From contig NZ_CP112880.1 in assembly GCF_028747205.1 (NCBI RefSeq), positions 6,014,001 to 6,078,000 of the forward strand: a DNA stretch of 64,000 nucleotides, in the 5' to 3' direction. This document shows, in pieces, positions 18,083 through 26,958 of the stretch. Made by a program: the position numbers and the translations under genes. A model generated the notes under the pieces. It worked only from the letters and a program-made list of their open reading frames with translations, was not told where the DNA came from and did not search any database. Source of the stretch: Streptomyces sp. CA-278952 (GTDB lineage: Bacteria > Actinomycetota > Actinomycetes > Streptomycetales > Streptomycetaceae). Each line of letters begins with the position of its first letter. The stretch's first letter is position 1.

Positions 18083-19555
18083 ATGCCGTCGTCCAGATCC
18101 ACCCGCGCGCTCGCCGTCGCGCTCCTCGCGGTACTGCTGGGGGCCCTGCTCCCCGCCGCCACCGCGCAAGCGGCCGGCCGTACGGTGCAGGGCGGCCGAC
18201 TCGACTGGGGCATCAAGTCCTCCTTCCAGAGCTATGTCACCGGCCCCATCGCGAGCGGCAGTTGGAGCCTGACCGGCGGCGCGGCCACGGTCGGCGGCAG
18301 TCAGTTCCGCTTCCACTCGGCGACCGGCTCCTACGACCCGGACACCGGAGCGCTCAACTCCGGCTTCTCGGGCGGCGTGCACTTCACCGGCCACAAGAAG
18401 CCCGACGGCGGCAACGAGCTGGACCTCACGATCAGCCGCCCCACCATCCGGATCAGCGGCGGCAGCGGCATGCTCCACGCGGACATGGTCAGCAAGGAGC
18501 GGGGGACCGGCAAGGTCGCCAACCGCTCCCAGGTGCCGCTGGCCAAGCTCGGCCTCGGCGGCATCGACATGAAGGGCGGTTCCACACCCGTCGCCCTCAC
18601 CGACGTCCCCACCACGCTGACCGCCGAGGGCGCCTTGGCCTTCGCCGGCTACTACACCGCGGGCACCCCCCTCGACCCGATCAGCCTCTCCGTCGACACC
18701 AAGGGCGCGGCCGCCCAGCCGAAGCAGTCCGCCCCGGAGAAGAAGGACGAGGACGAGAAGGGGAAGGAGAAGGAGAAGGCGGAGAAGAAGGACAAGGAGG
18801 ACGCGGGCCGCTTCGAGGACGCCGCCGTCGACTGGGGCGTACGCCGCACCTTCCGCGAGTACGTCACCGGCTCCATCGGCCAGGGCGAGTGGACGCTCGC
18901 CGACGGCGCCCAGAACGGCGGGGCGCTGTTCCGCTTCCCGCAGGGCAAGGGGACGTACGACGCGAAGAAGCAGACGCTCGACGCGGAGTTCGGCGGCAGC
19001 ATCCGCTTCACCGGCGCCCACGACCTCGACCTGGAGTTCGCCGGCGTCACCGTCGCCGTCGCCCAGGGCGAGGGGACCCTGTCGGCCGACGTCACCAGCG
19101 CGGGCACGACCACCGAGGACGTCCCGCTCATCACCTTCGCCGCCGAGGACTTCGCGCCGCAGGACGGCCTCGCCGCCCTCACCGAGGCTCCCGCCACCCT
19201 CACCGCCGACGGCGCCAAGGCGTTCGGCTCCCTGTACAGCGCGGGCACCGCGATGGACCCGGTCTCGCTCGCCGTGGCCGTCGACGCGAAGGCCGAGCTG
19301 CCCGCGCTGCCGGACCTCGGCAGTGAGCCGACAGCGGACGCCGAGCCCACGAAGAAGGCTGCCGAGGAGCCCTCCGCCGCACCGGCGGCCGCCGCCTCCG
19401 ACTCCGGCCCGGGCGCCGGCACCTGGGCGGGAATCGGCGGCGGTGTGCTGGTGCTCGTCGCGGCCGGGGCCTTCTTCGGCCTGCGCCGCCGGGGGGCCGC
19501 GCAGGGCCCCGACGCCGACGCCACCACGGGCTCCGACGCGCCCAAGACCTCCTGA
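18083..19555 (+). CDS. htaA: HtaA-domain haem-binding surface protein, membrane-anchored
   Basis: This 490-aa protein has a Sec signal peptide (cleavage near 'ATAQAAG', residue 31) and two HtaA domains that bind haem at the cell surface. They begin at 'GRLDWGIKSSFQSYV' (about 38-205) and 'AAVDWGVRRTFREYV' (about 249-410). A Lys/Glu-rich charged linker (about 210-245) separates them. A C-terminal 'AGIGGGVLVLVAAGAFFGLRRRG' is a membrane anchor, with no LPXTG-like motif before it. The first codons follow GGAGGG. It is divergent from hmuT with an iron box between them. In Corynebacterium, HtaA hands haem to HmuT, and the layout here predicts the same. Confidence 0.92.
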   Translation: MPSSRSTRALAVALLAVLLGALLPAATAQAAGRTVQGGRLDWGIKSSFQSYVTGPIASGSWSLTGGAATVGGSQFRFHSATGSYDPDTGALNSGFSGGVHFTGHKKPDGGNELDLTISRPTIRISGGSGMLHADMVSKERGTGKVANRSQVPLAKLGLGGIDMKGGSTPVALTDVPTTLTAEGALAFAGYYTAGTPLDPISLSVDTKGAAAQPKQSAPEKKDEDEKGKEKEKAEKKDKEDAGRFEDAAVDWGVRRTFREYVTGSIGQGEWTLADGAQNGGALFRFPQGKGTYDAKKQTLDAEFGGSIRFTGAHDLDLEFAGVTVAVAQGEGTLSADVTSAGTTTEDVPLITFAAEDFAPQDGLAALTEAPATLTADGAKAFGSLYSAGTAMDPVSLAVAVDAKAELPALPDLGSEPTADAEPTKKAAEEPSAAPAAAASDSGPGAGTWAGIGGGVLVLVAAGAFFGLRRRGAAQGPDADATTGSDAPKTS

Positions 19556-19645
19556 CCCGGCACCCATGAGCGCCTTATGGGTCGTCACTCCCTCCCCCCA
19601 CGCCTCTCTTCCCCCTCCCCCTGTTCCGCTAGGAGACCCACCGAC

Positions 19646-21262
19646 ATGGCAGCAACCCGCCGTCCCACAACGCTCGCCGCGGCCGTCGCCACGGCCGCCG
19701 TCCTGGGCGCGACCTTCGCCCTTCCCGCCCTCGCCGCCGACGGCTCCACCGGGGCCGCGCCCGCCGCGGCCCCGAAGCTGGAACTGGTGGACGGCACGCT
19801 GGAGTGGGGCATCAAGGAGTCCTTCCGCACGTACATAGCGGGCCCCATCTCCCAGGGCGAGATCACCGTCACGGGCGGTGCCGAGCAGGCAGCGGACAAC
19901 GGGGTGTTCACCTTCACCGACGGCAAGGGCTCGTACGACACCTCGACGCACGCATCCGACACCGCGTTCAAGGGCGGCGTCCGGTTCGAGGGCCACCACG
20001 GTCTCCTCGACGTGCAGCTCAGCGACGTCAAGGTCGCCTCCGGCCGGGAGACCGGCACCATCACCGCCGACTTCACCAGCAAGAAGATGGACGGCACCGT
20101 CGTCACCAAGAACGACGCCCCGATCGCCGACCTGGACATGACCAAGGCCAAGCGGGGCGGCGGCGCGGGCGGCGCGATGGTCTTCTCCGACATCCCCGCC
20201 AAGCTGACCGCCGACGGCTCCGAGGCCTTCGCCGGCTTCTACGAGAAGGGTGCCGAACTCGACCCGGCGACGCTCTCCGTCAAGCAGGCGGCCAAGCCCC
20301 CGACCACGCCCCCCGCGACCCCGCCCGCGACGCCCCCGGTCACGCCCCCGGTCACGCCTCCGGTCACGCCTCCGGCCACCCCGCCGGTCACCGGCAAGCC
20401 CACCGGCGAGCCGAGCACCGCCCCGACCCCGACCGCCTCCGAGCCCGCCGCGCCCGTCAGCGGCCCGGTCGTCGACGGCACCCTGAACTGGGGCGTCAAG
20501 GAGAAGTTCCGCTCCTACGTCGTCGGCCCGATCGCGCACGGCAAGGTCGAGACGAGCGGCGGCGCGACCACCGTCACCGCCGGCTACCGCTTCAGCAAGG
20601 CCACCGGCCACCTGGACGCCGACAAGAACACGCTGAACGCCGCGTTCCAGGGCAAGGTGCGGTTCCTCGGCCACGAGACCAAGGGCGAGTACGTCCTCGA
20701 CCTGTCCCTCGGCAACCTGAAGGTCGACATCGAGGGCACCTCCGGCACGCTCGTCGCCGACGTCTCCTCCAAGGACCAGAAGACCGGCAAGGTCAGCAAG
20801 TTCACCGGCCTGTCCCTGGCCGACCTGGAGGTGCCCGCCGGCGCGCTCGCCGCCCAGGGCGGAATCGTGAACCTCGAGAAGATTCCGGCGACGCTCACCA
20901 CGGACGGCGCCAAGGCCTTCGGCGGCTTCTACGACAAGGGCGAGCAGCTCGACGCCCTGAACGTCGCGGTCTCCATCGACAAGGACGCCCAGCTTCCGGG
21001 CGGCTCCACCGGCTCCGGCTCCACCGGCGGTTCGGGCTCCACCGGCGGCTCCACGACCGGCGGTGCCACCACCGGCGGCGGTGGCACGGTCGGCGGCGGC
21101 TCCACAGGCTCCACCGGGTCCACGGCCGGTGGCTCGGGCGCCCTGGCCGCCACCGGCTCCGACGTCCCGACCGGCGCCCTGATCGCGGCCTCGGGCGTCG
21201 TCGTGGCGGCCGGCGCGGGCGTCGTGATCGCGGCGCGCCGTCGTCGTGACGTCACCGCCTGA
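19646..21262 (+). CDS. HtaA-domain haem-binding protein with LAXTG sortase signal
   Basis: This 538-aa protein starts at ATG 19646 behind AGGAGA. It has a signal peptide ('ALPALAADG') and two HtaA domains beginning 'GTLEWGIKESFRTYI' (near 50) and 'GTLNWGVKEKFRSYV' (near 280). A Pro/Thr linker of PPVT/PPAT repeats (about 217-250) separates them. A Gly/Ser/Thr-rich stalk is followed by LAATG at residues 500-504, a hydrophobic helix and Arg-Arg-Arg-Arg. LAXTG is the recognition motif of class E sortases in Streptomyces, so the protein is probably covalently fixed to peptidoglycan. It likely captures haem outermost and passes it to the membrane-anchored paralogue just upstream. Confidence 0.92.
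   Translation: MAATRRPTTLAAAVATAAVLGATFALPALAADGSTGAAPAAAPKLELVDGTLEWGIKESFRTYIAGPISQGEITVTGGAEQAADNGVFTFTDGKGSYDTSTHASDTAFKGGVRFEGHHGLLDVQLSDVKVASGRETGTITADFTSKKMDGTVVTKNDAPIADLDMTKAKRGGGAGGAMVFSDIPAKLTADGSEAFAGFYEKGAELDPATLSVKQAAKPPTTPPATPPATPPVTPPVTPPVTPPATPPVTGKPTGEPSTAPTPTASEPAAPVSGPVVDGTLNWGVKEKFRSYVVGPIAHGKVETSGGATTVTAGYRFSKATGHLDADKNTLNAAFQGKVRFLGHETKGEYVLDLSLGNLKVDIEGTSGTLVADVSSKDQKTGKVSKFTGLSLADLEVPAGALAAQGGIVNLEKIPATLTTDGAKAFGGFYDKGEQLDALNVAVSIDKDAQLPGGSTGSGSTGGSGSTGGSTTGGATTGGGGTVGGGSTGSTGSTAGGSGALAATGSDVPTGALIAASGVVVAAGAGVVIAARRRRDVTA
20296..20396 (+). repeat. Tandem PPVT/PPAT-coding repeats
   Basis: A run of 12-bp units (about CCSGYSACGCCC) encodes PPATPPVT-type repeats in the linker between the two HtaA domains. 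Unit number could vary by slippage and would alter the spacer length on the surface protein. Confidence 0.85.
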
Positions 21263-21288
21263 TCCACCCCGCACCCTGCGAACGGCCC

Positions 21289-21331
21289 CGGGGCCGTACC
21301 GGTAGCCTCGCCGCTTCCCGGTACGGCCCCG
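21289..21331 (+). terminator. Hairpin terminator after the HtaA genes
   Basis: Perfect 14-bp arms at 21289-21302 and 21318-21331 with a 15-nt loop begin 27 nt after the HtaA stop codon. There is no clear T-run. Confidence 0.7.
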
Positions 21332-21385
21332 CCGCCGTATCCCGCCGGTTCCCGCCCCGTCGCCCGGCAGTGCTTGAATGCCCAC

Positions 21386-22057
21386 GTGAGCGACTACGAC
21401 GTACCCCGGGGCATCGACGTCCTGCGGGTGTTCTGCGGACCCGACGGCCGGTACGGCAACGCCCTCGGCGTCGTACGCGACGGACGCGACCACCCCGACG
21501 AGGCCTCCCGGCAACTCCTCGCCCGGCGGCTGGGCTTCAGCGAGACCGTGTTCGTCGACGACCCGGAGCGCGGGCGGGTGGACATCCACGCCCCGGGGCT
21601 CCGGCTGCCGTTCGCCGGGCACCCGCTGGTGGGCACCGCGTGGCTGCTGGACCTGGAGGTCCTGGAGTTGGCGGTCGGGGACGTGTTCGCGCGCCAGGAC
21701 GGGGAGTTCACCTGGATCACCGCCCGCCCGGAGTGGGTCCCGCCGCGCACGCTCCAGCAGTACGGGAGCGCCGCCGAGATCGAGGCGCTGCCGGGCCCGC
21801 CGCCCGGCGAGGGGTGGCTCTACGCCTGGGCCTGGGAGGACGAGGCGGCCGGGCGGGTGCGCGCACGGGCCTTCCCGAGGCGCGGTCAGGCGATCGTCGA
21901 GGACGAGGCGACGGGCGCGGCGGCCCTGCTGCTCAGCGCGCGGCTCGGCCGGGCCCTGAACATCACCCAAGGACGCGGCTCCCAGATCCTCACCGCACCA
22001 GCGCCGGACGGCACGGTGGAGGTCGGGGGCCGCGTCCTGATGGCCGTCCGGGGCTGA
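21386..22057 (+). CDS. PhzF-family protein, short
   Basis: This 223-aa PhzF-like protein keeps the first half's catalytic-Glu motif ('GFSETVFVDD') and 'LPFAGHPLVGTAWLL', and ends with 'VEDEATGAAALLLSARLG', the second family motif. It is about 60 residues shorter than a typical PhzF (284 aa for the one at 1650), mainly in the middle of the second half. The start could be GTG 21386 (chosen) or TTG 21374. The substrate is unknown. It lies between the HtaA genes and haem oxygenase, but nothing shows that it takes part in haem use. Confidence 0.75.
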   Translation: MSDYDVPRGIDVLRVFCGPDGRYGNALGVVRDGRDHPDEASRQLLARRLGFSETVFVDDPERGRVDIHAPGLRLPFAGHPLVGTAWLLDLEVLELAVGDVFARQDGEFTWITARPEWVPPRTLQQYGSAAEIEALPGPPPGEGWLYAWAWEDEAAGRVRARAFPRRGQAIVEDEATGAAALLLSARLGRALNITQGRGSQILTAPAPDGTVEVGGRVLMAVRG

Positions 22058-22125
22058 CCCGGGACGGGCCGTCACGCTGCCGGGTCGTCCTCGCCCAGCT
22101 GCGGGGTCGTCCTCGCCCCGGTCAC

Positions 22126-22162
22126 GCGTGCGGCTCCACCGGAAGCCGGTGGAGCCGCACGC
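22126..22162. terminator. Bidirectional hairpin terminator
   Basis: Seventeen-bp perfect arms at 22126-22142 and 22146-22162 with a 3-nt loop lie between the convergent PhzF-like and haem oxygenase genes. Confidence 0.75.
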
Positions 22163-22188
22163 TCACGGGCGCACGCGCCCGCGCCCGG

Positions 22189-22854
22189 TCACGCGCCGAG
22201 CGGGAAGTCCTCGCCCAGTTCGCGGAAGACCGCGGTGTTCAGCGCGAAGGCCCGCTTGCACTCCTCGACTATGCGCTGCTTCTCCAGGTCGTCCGCGTTC
22301 ACCGCGTCCAGCAGCTCCCGGTAACCCCGCTTGAACGCGGCCGGGTTGGTGATCTCCTCGAAGACGTAGAAGCGCACGCCGTCGCCCTTGCGCTCGAAGC
22401 CCCAGGTCTTCTCCGCCTTGTCGCGGATGATCTGACCGCCCGAGAGGTCGCCGAGGTAGCGGGTGTAGTGATGGGCGATGTAACCGGCGGGCCAGGTGCG
22501 CGCGCACTCCGCGATCCGGGCCGCGTACGCGGCGGTGGCGGGCAACGGCTCGACACCCTCGCGCCAGCCGGCCCCACGCAGGTGCGCCAGGTCGCGCTCC
22601 AGCTCGGTGGAGCGCATCAGCTCCGGCTGTATGAAGGGGCCGGCCACCGGGTCCTCGCGCAGGGCCTCCGCGCCTTCCTCCAGCGCCCGGTACACGAACC
22701 ACAGCTGCTCGGTGTAGCGGGTGTAGGCGTCGATTCCCAGCCGCCCGCCGAGCAGGTCACTCATGAAGGTCGAGGTCTCGGCCTCGGTGTGCTGCTCGTG
22801 CGACGCGGTGCGGATGAGCGTCGAGAAGGGAGTGACGGTGGCGGTTGCGTCCAA
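22189..22854 (-). CDS. Haem oxygenase (biliverdin-producing)
   Basis: This 221-aa HO-1/HmuO-type haem oxygenase opens the haem ring to release iron, biliverdin and CO. The proximal His is His22 in 'HTEAE', and the distal-helix motif 'GDLSGGQ' is at 135-141. The start is TTG 22854, supported by a strong GGAGG 7 nt upstream and by family length; no ATG fits. It is the cytosolic end of the haem-iron route whose import genes lie at 14.9-21.3 kb. The promoter carries a second iron box at 22964, so it should be induced when iron is low. Confidence 0.94.
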   Translation of the reverse strand: MDATATVTPFSTLIRTASHEQHTEAETSTFMSDLLGGRLGIDAYTRYTEQLWFVYRALEEGAEALREDPVAGPFIQPELMRSTELERDLAHLRGAGWREGVEPLPATAAYAARIAECARTWPAGYIAHHYTRYLGDLSGGQIIRDKAEKTWGFERKGDGVRFYVFEEITNPAAFKRGYRELLDAVNADDLEKQRIVEECKRAFALNTAVFRELGEDFPLGA

Positions 22855-22963
22855 GGCGGGCCTCCGGGGACCGAGGGGGACGGGAAGTCCAGAAAGAGAC
22901 GGATATATCGGCAGCGGCCGCCGCGACGGTGCGGCGGCACGTGCCGATAGGCCCGATCCTCCT

Positions 22964-22981
22964 ACTTAGGTTTACCTAAGT
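22964..22981 (-). promoter_or_regulatory. Candidate iron box of haem oxygenase
   Basis: ACTTAGGTTTACCTAAGT has perfect 8-bp arms and a 2-bp centre. It carries the TTAGGT/ACCTAA half-sites of DtxR/DmdR boxes and lies about 110 bp upstream of the haem oxygenase start. The centre is shorter than in the 19-bp consensus, so binding strength is uncertain. Confidence 0.7.
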
Positions 22982-23062
22982 CAACTGGTTCCCGACTGTC
23001 TGTCGGTAAAAGGCTGTACGCAGAGGCAGAGCAGGGTCCCGTCCTGTGATTTTCGGGGTGAT

Positions 23063-23920
23063 CTACGGGAGGGTGAGGATCTCCGCCCCGGTCTCCGTGA
23101 CCACCAGCGTGTGCTCGAACTGGGCCGTCCGCTTCCGGTCCTTCGTCACCACGGTCCAGCCGTCCTCCCACAGGTCGTACGCGTGGGTGCCCAGCGTCAG
23201 CATCGGCTCGATGGTGAACGTCATGCCCGGCTGCATCACCGTGGTGGCGTGCGGGCTGTCGTAGTGCGGGATGATCAGGCCGGAGTGGAACGAGGAGTTG
23301 ATCCCGTGCCCGGTGAAGTCGCGGACGACCCCGTAGCCGAACCGCTTCGCGTACGACTCGATGACCCGGCCGATCACATTGATCTGGCGCCCGGGCCTGA
23401 CCGCCTTGATGGCACGGTTCAGCGACTCCCGGGTGCGCTCGACCAGCAGCCGCGACTCCTCGTCGACGTCGCCGCAGAGGTAGGTGGCGTTGTTGTCGCC
23501 GTGCACGCCGTTGATGTACGCGGTGACGTCCAGGTTCACGATGTCGCCGTCGCGCAGCACGGTGGAGTCGGGGATGCCGTGGCAGATGACCTCGTTGAGC
23601 GAGGTGCACAGCGATTTGGGGAAGCCGCGGTAGCCGAGCGTCGAGGGGTACGCGCCGTGATCGACCATGAAGTCGTGGGCGACCCGGTCGAGCTCGTCCG
23701 TGGTCACCCCCGGGGCGATGTGCTTGGCGGCCTCCTCCATCGCCTGCGCGGCGATACGGCCCGCGACGCGCATCCGCTCCACGGTGTCGGAGTCCTGGAC
23801 CTCCGGGCCGGTGTACGGCGTCGGGGCCGGCTTCCCCACGTACTCGGGACGCCGGATGTTTCCGGGGACGGTGCGGACGGGAGTGATCTCCCCTGGTACG
23901 AGAAGCGACTGGCCAGACAT
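23063..23920 (-). CDS. map: Type I methionine aminopeptidase
   Basis: This 285-aa enzyme removes the initiator Met from new proteins. All five metal ligands are visible: Asp131 ('NLDVTAY'), Asp142 ('VHGDNNA'), His205 ('GHGINSSFH'), Glu238 ('TIEPML') and Glu269 ('FEHTLVVTE'), plus His114 ('CHGIPD'). The N-terminal extension of about 40 residues ('[19 protein letters not shown]') is typical of the longer actinobacterial paralogue. The start is ATG 23920. It is divergent from the small-protein gene at 23979. Confidence 0.96.
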   Translation of the reverse strand: MSGQSLLVPGEITPVRTVPGNIRRPEYVGKPAPTPYTGPEVQDSDTVERMRVAGRIAAQAMEEAAKHIAPGVTTDELDRVAHDFMVDHGAYPSTLGYRGFPKSLCTSLNEVICHGIPDSTVLRDGDIVNLDVTAYINGVHGDNNATYLCGDVDEESRLLVERTRESLNRAIKAVRPGRQINVIGRVIESYAKRFGYGVVRDFTGHGINSSFHSGLIIPHYDSPHATTVMQPGMTFTIEPMLTLGTHAYDLWEDGWTVVTKDRKRTAQFEHTLVVTETGAEILTLP

Positions 23921-23978
23921 GCCAGCGAGTCTAACCAGCGGCCCCGGGGCACCATGGCGATAAGGAAAGGAGCCGTCG

Positions 23979-24236
23979 ATGGCCCTGTTCAAGAAGCGCA
24001 CGGTAGGCAAACCGGGCGAATGGTACTACTGCCTGGAGCACAAGAAGGTCGAGGAGGGCCCGGAGTGCCCGGCGCAGAACCGCTTCGGCCCCTACACCTC
24101 CCGCGAGGCGGCACAACACGCGATGGACACGGCCCGCGACCGGAACCTGGAGTGGGACACCGACCCCAAATGGCACGACGAGAACAAGGGCAATCCAAGC
24201 CCGCCGGGGGACAACCCAGGCCCGTCCGGGGGGTGA
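23979..24236 (+). CDS. Conserved small protein, 85 aa
   Basis: A small basic protein starts at ATG 23979 behind AAAGGAG. Residues 1-70 are ordered-looking: '[20 protein letters not shown]' then '[22 protein letters not shown]' and '[11 protein letters not shown]'. Two Cys (CLEH...ECPA) might bind a metal or pair up. I recognise this as a recurrent actinobacterial hypothetical with no assigned function. The last 15 residues are Pro/Gly-rich and run into a repeat-containing intergenic region, so the C terminus is probably variable. Confidence 0.75.
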   Translation: MALFKKRTVGKPGEWYYCLEHKKVEEGPECPAQNRFGPYTSREAAQHAMDTARDRNLEWDTDPKWHDENKGNPSPPGDNPGPSGG

Positions 24237-24263
24237 CCCAAGCCGGCCCGGGGGTATCCCAAG

Positions 24264-24390
24264 CCCGTCCGGGTCCCCAACAAGCCCGTCCGGCGATTGA
24301 GGACGTCTTTTCCACGGGCCCGTCCGGGTCCCCACCAAGCCCGTCCGGCGATTGAGGACGTCTCTTCCAGCCCCTCCGGCGCTTGAGGAG
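24264..24390. repeat. Near-identical 45-bp direct repeats plus a partial copy
   Basis: Units start at 24264 and 24319 and are almost identical, including AAGCCCGTCCGGCGATTGAG. A shorter third copy, CCCCTCCGGCGCTTGAGGA, is at 24371-24389. The same CCCG(T/C)CCGGCG..TGAGGACG core reappears at 37251-37271, where it supplies the stop codon of an MFS gene. This looks like a dispersed Streptomyces intergenic repeat. The spacer 24237-24440 holds nothing else. Confidence 0.75.
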
Positions 24391-24440
24391 CGGGGTACGG
24401 GGCGGAGCCCCGGAAGCCCGGCCACCCGGCCGGGCCCGGG

Positions 24441-25754
24441 TCACGCCTCCCCCCGGGCCCCCCTCCTCCGCACCGCGTCCTCATCCGTCTCCGAGTCGTA
24501 CCGCACCAACTTCGGCAGTGCGGCGGTCAACAGCACCACCGACGCCACGCACGCCACCCCGCCCGTCCAGATCGCCGACCGGGTCCCGGTCCAGCCCGCC
24601 ATCGCCCCGGCCCGCACCTGGCCCAGCTGCGGGCCGACGCTGTACGAGAGCACCTCGATGCCCGCCAGCCGGCCCCGCAGCTCCTCCGGGATCGTCTGGT
24701 TCCAGATGGTCGCCCGCCCCAGCCCGCTCAGCATGTCGCCCGCCCCCGCGACGGCCAGGCAGAGCAGCACCACCCACACGCTGGAGAACCAGCCCGCCGC
24801 GGCGATGGCCAGCCCCCACGCCGTCGCACCGAACACCACGAACAGCCCGTGTCTGCGCACCCGGCTCGTCCAGCCGCTGGTCAGCCCCAGCGCCAGCGAG
24901 CCGACCGAGCCCGCCGCGTACATCAGGCCCAGCGACCACTCGGCGTCCAGATCGTCCGCGAGGAACGGGAAGATCGTGTTCGGGAAGGCGAAGAACATCG
25001 CGGCCATGTCGATCGCATACGTCCCCAGCAGCACCGGCCGGCTCCAGGCGTACCGCGCCCCCTCGACGATCCCGCGCAGCGACGGCTTCTGCGCGTCCTG
25101 CGCCGGCGGTGCCGGGGAGAGCCGCAGACAGAGCACGACGGAGGCGGCGAACGTGCACACGGTGACCCCGTACGCCGTGCCGTGACCGGCGTACGCCACC
25201 ACCAGACCGGCCAGCGCCGGGCCCGCGATGGCCCCGATCTGCCAGCGCAGCGAGTTCAGCGCGGCCGCCGCCGTCTGCTGTGCGTGCGGCACGATCCGGG
25301 CCATCAGGGAGTCCAGCGCGGGCCGCTGGAGCCCGGCGAGGGCGGACACCCCGCCCGCCACCACGTACAGCGGCCACAGCAGCGGCTCCGGGAGCAGGGC
25401 GTTCACCAGCAGAATCGCGGCGAGCACCCCGAGCCCCGCCTCGGTGAGCAGGATGACCCGGCGGCGGTCCACCGAGTCCGCGAGCGCCCCGCCGTACAGC
25501 CCGAAGACCACCAGCGGCACCAGCTCCACCGCGCCCATCGCCCCGACCGCGAGCGGGGAACCCGTGAGGTCCTTGATCTGGAGCGGCAGCGCGATGAGCG
25601 CCATGAAGCTGCCGAAGTACGTGATCAGGCCCTGGACCCACAGCAGCCGGAAGTCCGCCGACGAGCGCCACGGCGAGAGGTCCGGCAGCAGGGCGCGGAG
25701 CCGGGCCGACGGCGGCGAGGAGGAGGGGGTGGGCGAGGGAGGCGCTGAGGTCAC
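24441..25754 (-). CDS. MFS transporter (enterobactin-exporter-like group)
   Basis: This 437-aa major facilitator has 12 predicted helices. 'FRLLWVQGLITYFGSFMALIALPLQ' forms helix 1, 'GGALADSVDRRRVILLTEAGL' is the loop 2-3 motif, and 'RPALDSLMARIVPHAQQTAAAALNS' is typical of the EntS/MFS_3 group. The start is probably GTG 25754 (MTSAPPSPT...). A longer open frame reaches 25919, but its extra N terminus looks non-coding. The substrate is unknown. It is divergent from the F420 reductase gene. Confidence 0.85.
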   Translation of the reverse strand: MTSAPPSPTPSSSPPSARLRALLPDLSPWRSSADFRLLWVQGLITYFGSFMALIALPLQIKDLTGSPLAVGAMGAVELVPLVVFGLYGGALADSVDRRRVILLTEAGLGVLAAILLVNALLPEPLLWPLYVVAGGVSALAGLQRPALDSLMARIVPHAQQTAAAALNSLRWQIGAIAGPALAGLVVAYAGHGTAYGVTVCTFAASVVLCLRLSPAPPAQDAQKPSLRGIVEGARYAWSRPVLLGTYAIDMAAMFFAFPNTIFPFLADDLDAEWSLGLMYAAGSVGSLALGLTSGWTSRVRRHGLFVVFGATAWGLAIAAAGWFSSVWVVLLCLAVAGAGDMLSGLGRATIWNQTIPEELRGRLAGIEVLSYSVGPQLGQVRAGAMAGWTGTRSAIWTGGVACVASVVLLTAALPKLVRYDSETDEDAVRRRGARGEA

Positions 25755-25875
25755 GAAGGGCCATGATCCGCACTGCCGGGCGTTTCGGGCAAGCCGGTAT
25801 TCCGTCACGCCCGCCGGACCGGGGCCCGTAGTGACGGCCTCCCGGGGTCGGCTACCTGGCAGTAGGGTCGGGCTC

Positions 25876-26586
25876 ATGACTACACAGGACAGCGGCAGCG
25901 CGCCCAAGCCCCCTGCCAAGGACCCCTGGGACCTTCCCGACGTCTCCGGCCTGAGCGTGGGCGTGCTCGGCGGGACCGGCCCGCAGGGGCGCGGCCTCGC
26001 CTACCGGCTGGCCCGCGCCGGACAGCGGGTCACCCTCGGCTCCCGGGACGCCGCCCGCGCCGAGCAGGCCGCGGCCGAGCTGGGCTTCGGTATCGAGGGC
26101 GCGGACAACGCGGAGTGCGCCCGGCGCAGCGACATCGTGATCGTCGCGGTGCCGTGGGACGGCCACGCGAAGACGCTTCAGTCCCTGCGCGAGGAGCTCG
26201 CAGGCAAGCTCGTCATCGACTGCGTCAACCCGCTCGGCTTCGACAAGAAGGGCGCCTACGCCCTCAAGCCGGAGGAGGGAAGCGCCGCCGAACAGGCCGC
26301 CGCCCTGCTGCCGGACTCCCGGGTCACCGCGGCCTTCCACCATCTCTCGGCCGTGCTGCTCCAGGACGAGTCCATCGAGGAGATCGACACCGACGTGCTG
26401 GTCCTGGGCGAGGCCCGGGCCGACACGGACCTCGTGCAGGCGCTGGCCGGCCGGATCCCCGGGATGCGCGGCATCTTCGCGGGCCGGCTCCGCAATGCCC
26501 ACCAGGTCGAGTCGCTGGTCGCCAACCTGATCTCGGTCAACCGCCGCTACAAGGCCCACGCCGGACTGCGCACCACCGACGTCTGA
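25876..26586 (+). CDS. npdG: NADPH-dependent F420 reductase
   Basis: This 236-aa enzyme of the F420:NADP oxidoreductase family exchanges hydride between coenzyme F420 and NADP. The Rossmann motif is 'GVLGGTGPQGRGLAYRLARAG', with 'LGSRDAARA' after it for the NADP phosphate. The middle part 'DIVIVAVPWDGHAKTL' and 'IDCVNPLGFDKKG' is characteristic of the family. The C terminus 'AHQVESLVANLISVNRRYKAHAG' closes the F420 site. The start is ATG 25876. F420 is a common cofactor in Streptomyces. Confidence 0.92.
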   Translation: MTTQDSGSAPKPPAKDPWDLPDVSGLSVGVLGGTGPQGRGLAYRLARAGQRVTLGSRDAARAEQAAAELGFGIEGADNAECARRSDIVIVAVPWDGHAKTLQSLREELAGKLVIDCVNPLGFDKKGAYALKPEEGSAAEQAAALLPDSRVTAAFHHLSAVLLQDESIEEIDTDVLVLGEARADTDLVQALAGRIPGMRGIFAGRLRNAHQVESLVANLISVNRRYKAHAGLRTTDV

Positions 26587-26674
26587 CCCGCCCCGCCGGG
26601 CCCGGTCAGGGCACAACGGGGCATGGGGGACACTGGACGGGACCGCGACCCGTTCCCGACAGGAGTCGACCCCC

Positions 26675-26857
26675 ATGCCCCGCATCGCTCTCTACGCCCT
26701 CGTCGTCTGCGTCCTCGCCGTCGTGGCGGCCGCGGTCTCCTTCGCGCAGGGCAGCCTGCTCGGTATCGTCTGGGTGCTCGTCGCGGGGCTCTCGTCGAAC
26801 ATGACCTGGTTCTACATCCGCAGGCACCGGCTGGCCGTCGCCGCCGACGCGAGCTGA
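26675..26857 (+). CDS. Small membrane protein, 60 aa
   Basis: This 60-aa protein starts at ATG 26675 behind AGGAG. It has two predicted hydrophobic helices ('IALYALVVCVLAVVAAAVSF' and 'GIVWVLVAGLSSNMTWFYI') and a basic 'RRHR' tail. Function unknown. A 14-bp tandem repeat starts at the last base of its stop codon. Confidence 0.6.
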   Translation: MPRIALYALVVCVLAVVAAAVSFAQGSLLGIVWVLVAGLSSNMTWFYIRRHRLAVAADAS

Positions 26858-26940
26858 ACGAGACGGCCTCAACGAGACGGCCTCAACGAGACGGCCTCAA
26901 CGAGACGGCCTCAACGAAGCGGGCTGAACGAACAGGCCCG
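26857..26940. repeat. 14-bp tandem repeat array
   Basis: Four perfect units of AACGAGACGGCCTC (26857-26912) are followed by two to three degenerate units. The array fills the gap between the small membrane protein and the convergent protease gene. Confidence 0.9.
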
Positions 26941-26958
26941 AACGAGGGCGCCGCGCGG

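Noticed and set aside
24264..24390. A CRISPR array, because of the direct repeats
   Set aside because: There are only two full copies with no regular unique spacers and no cas genes.
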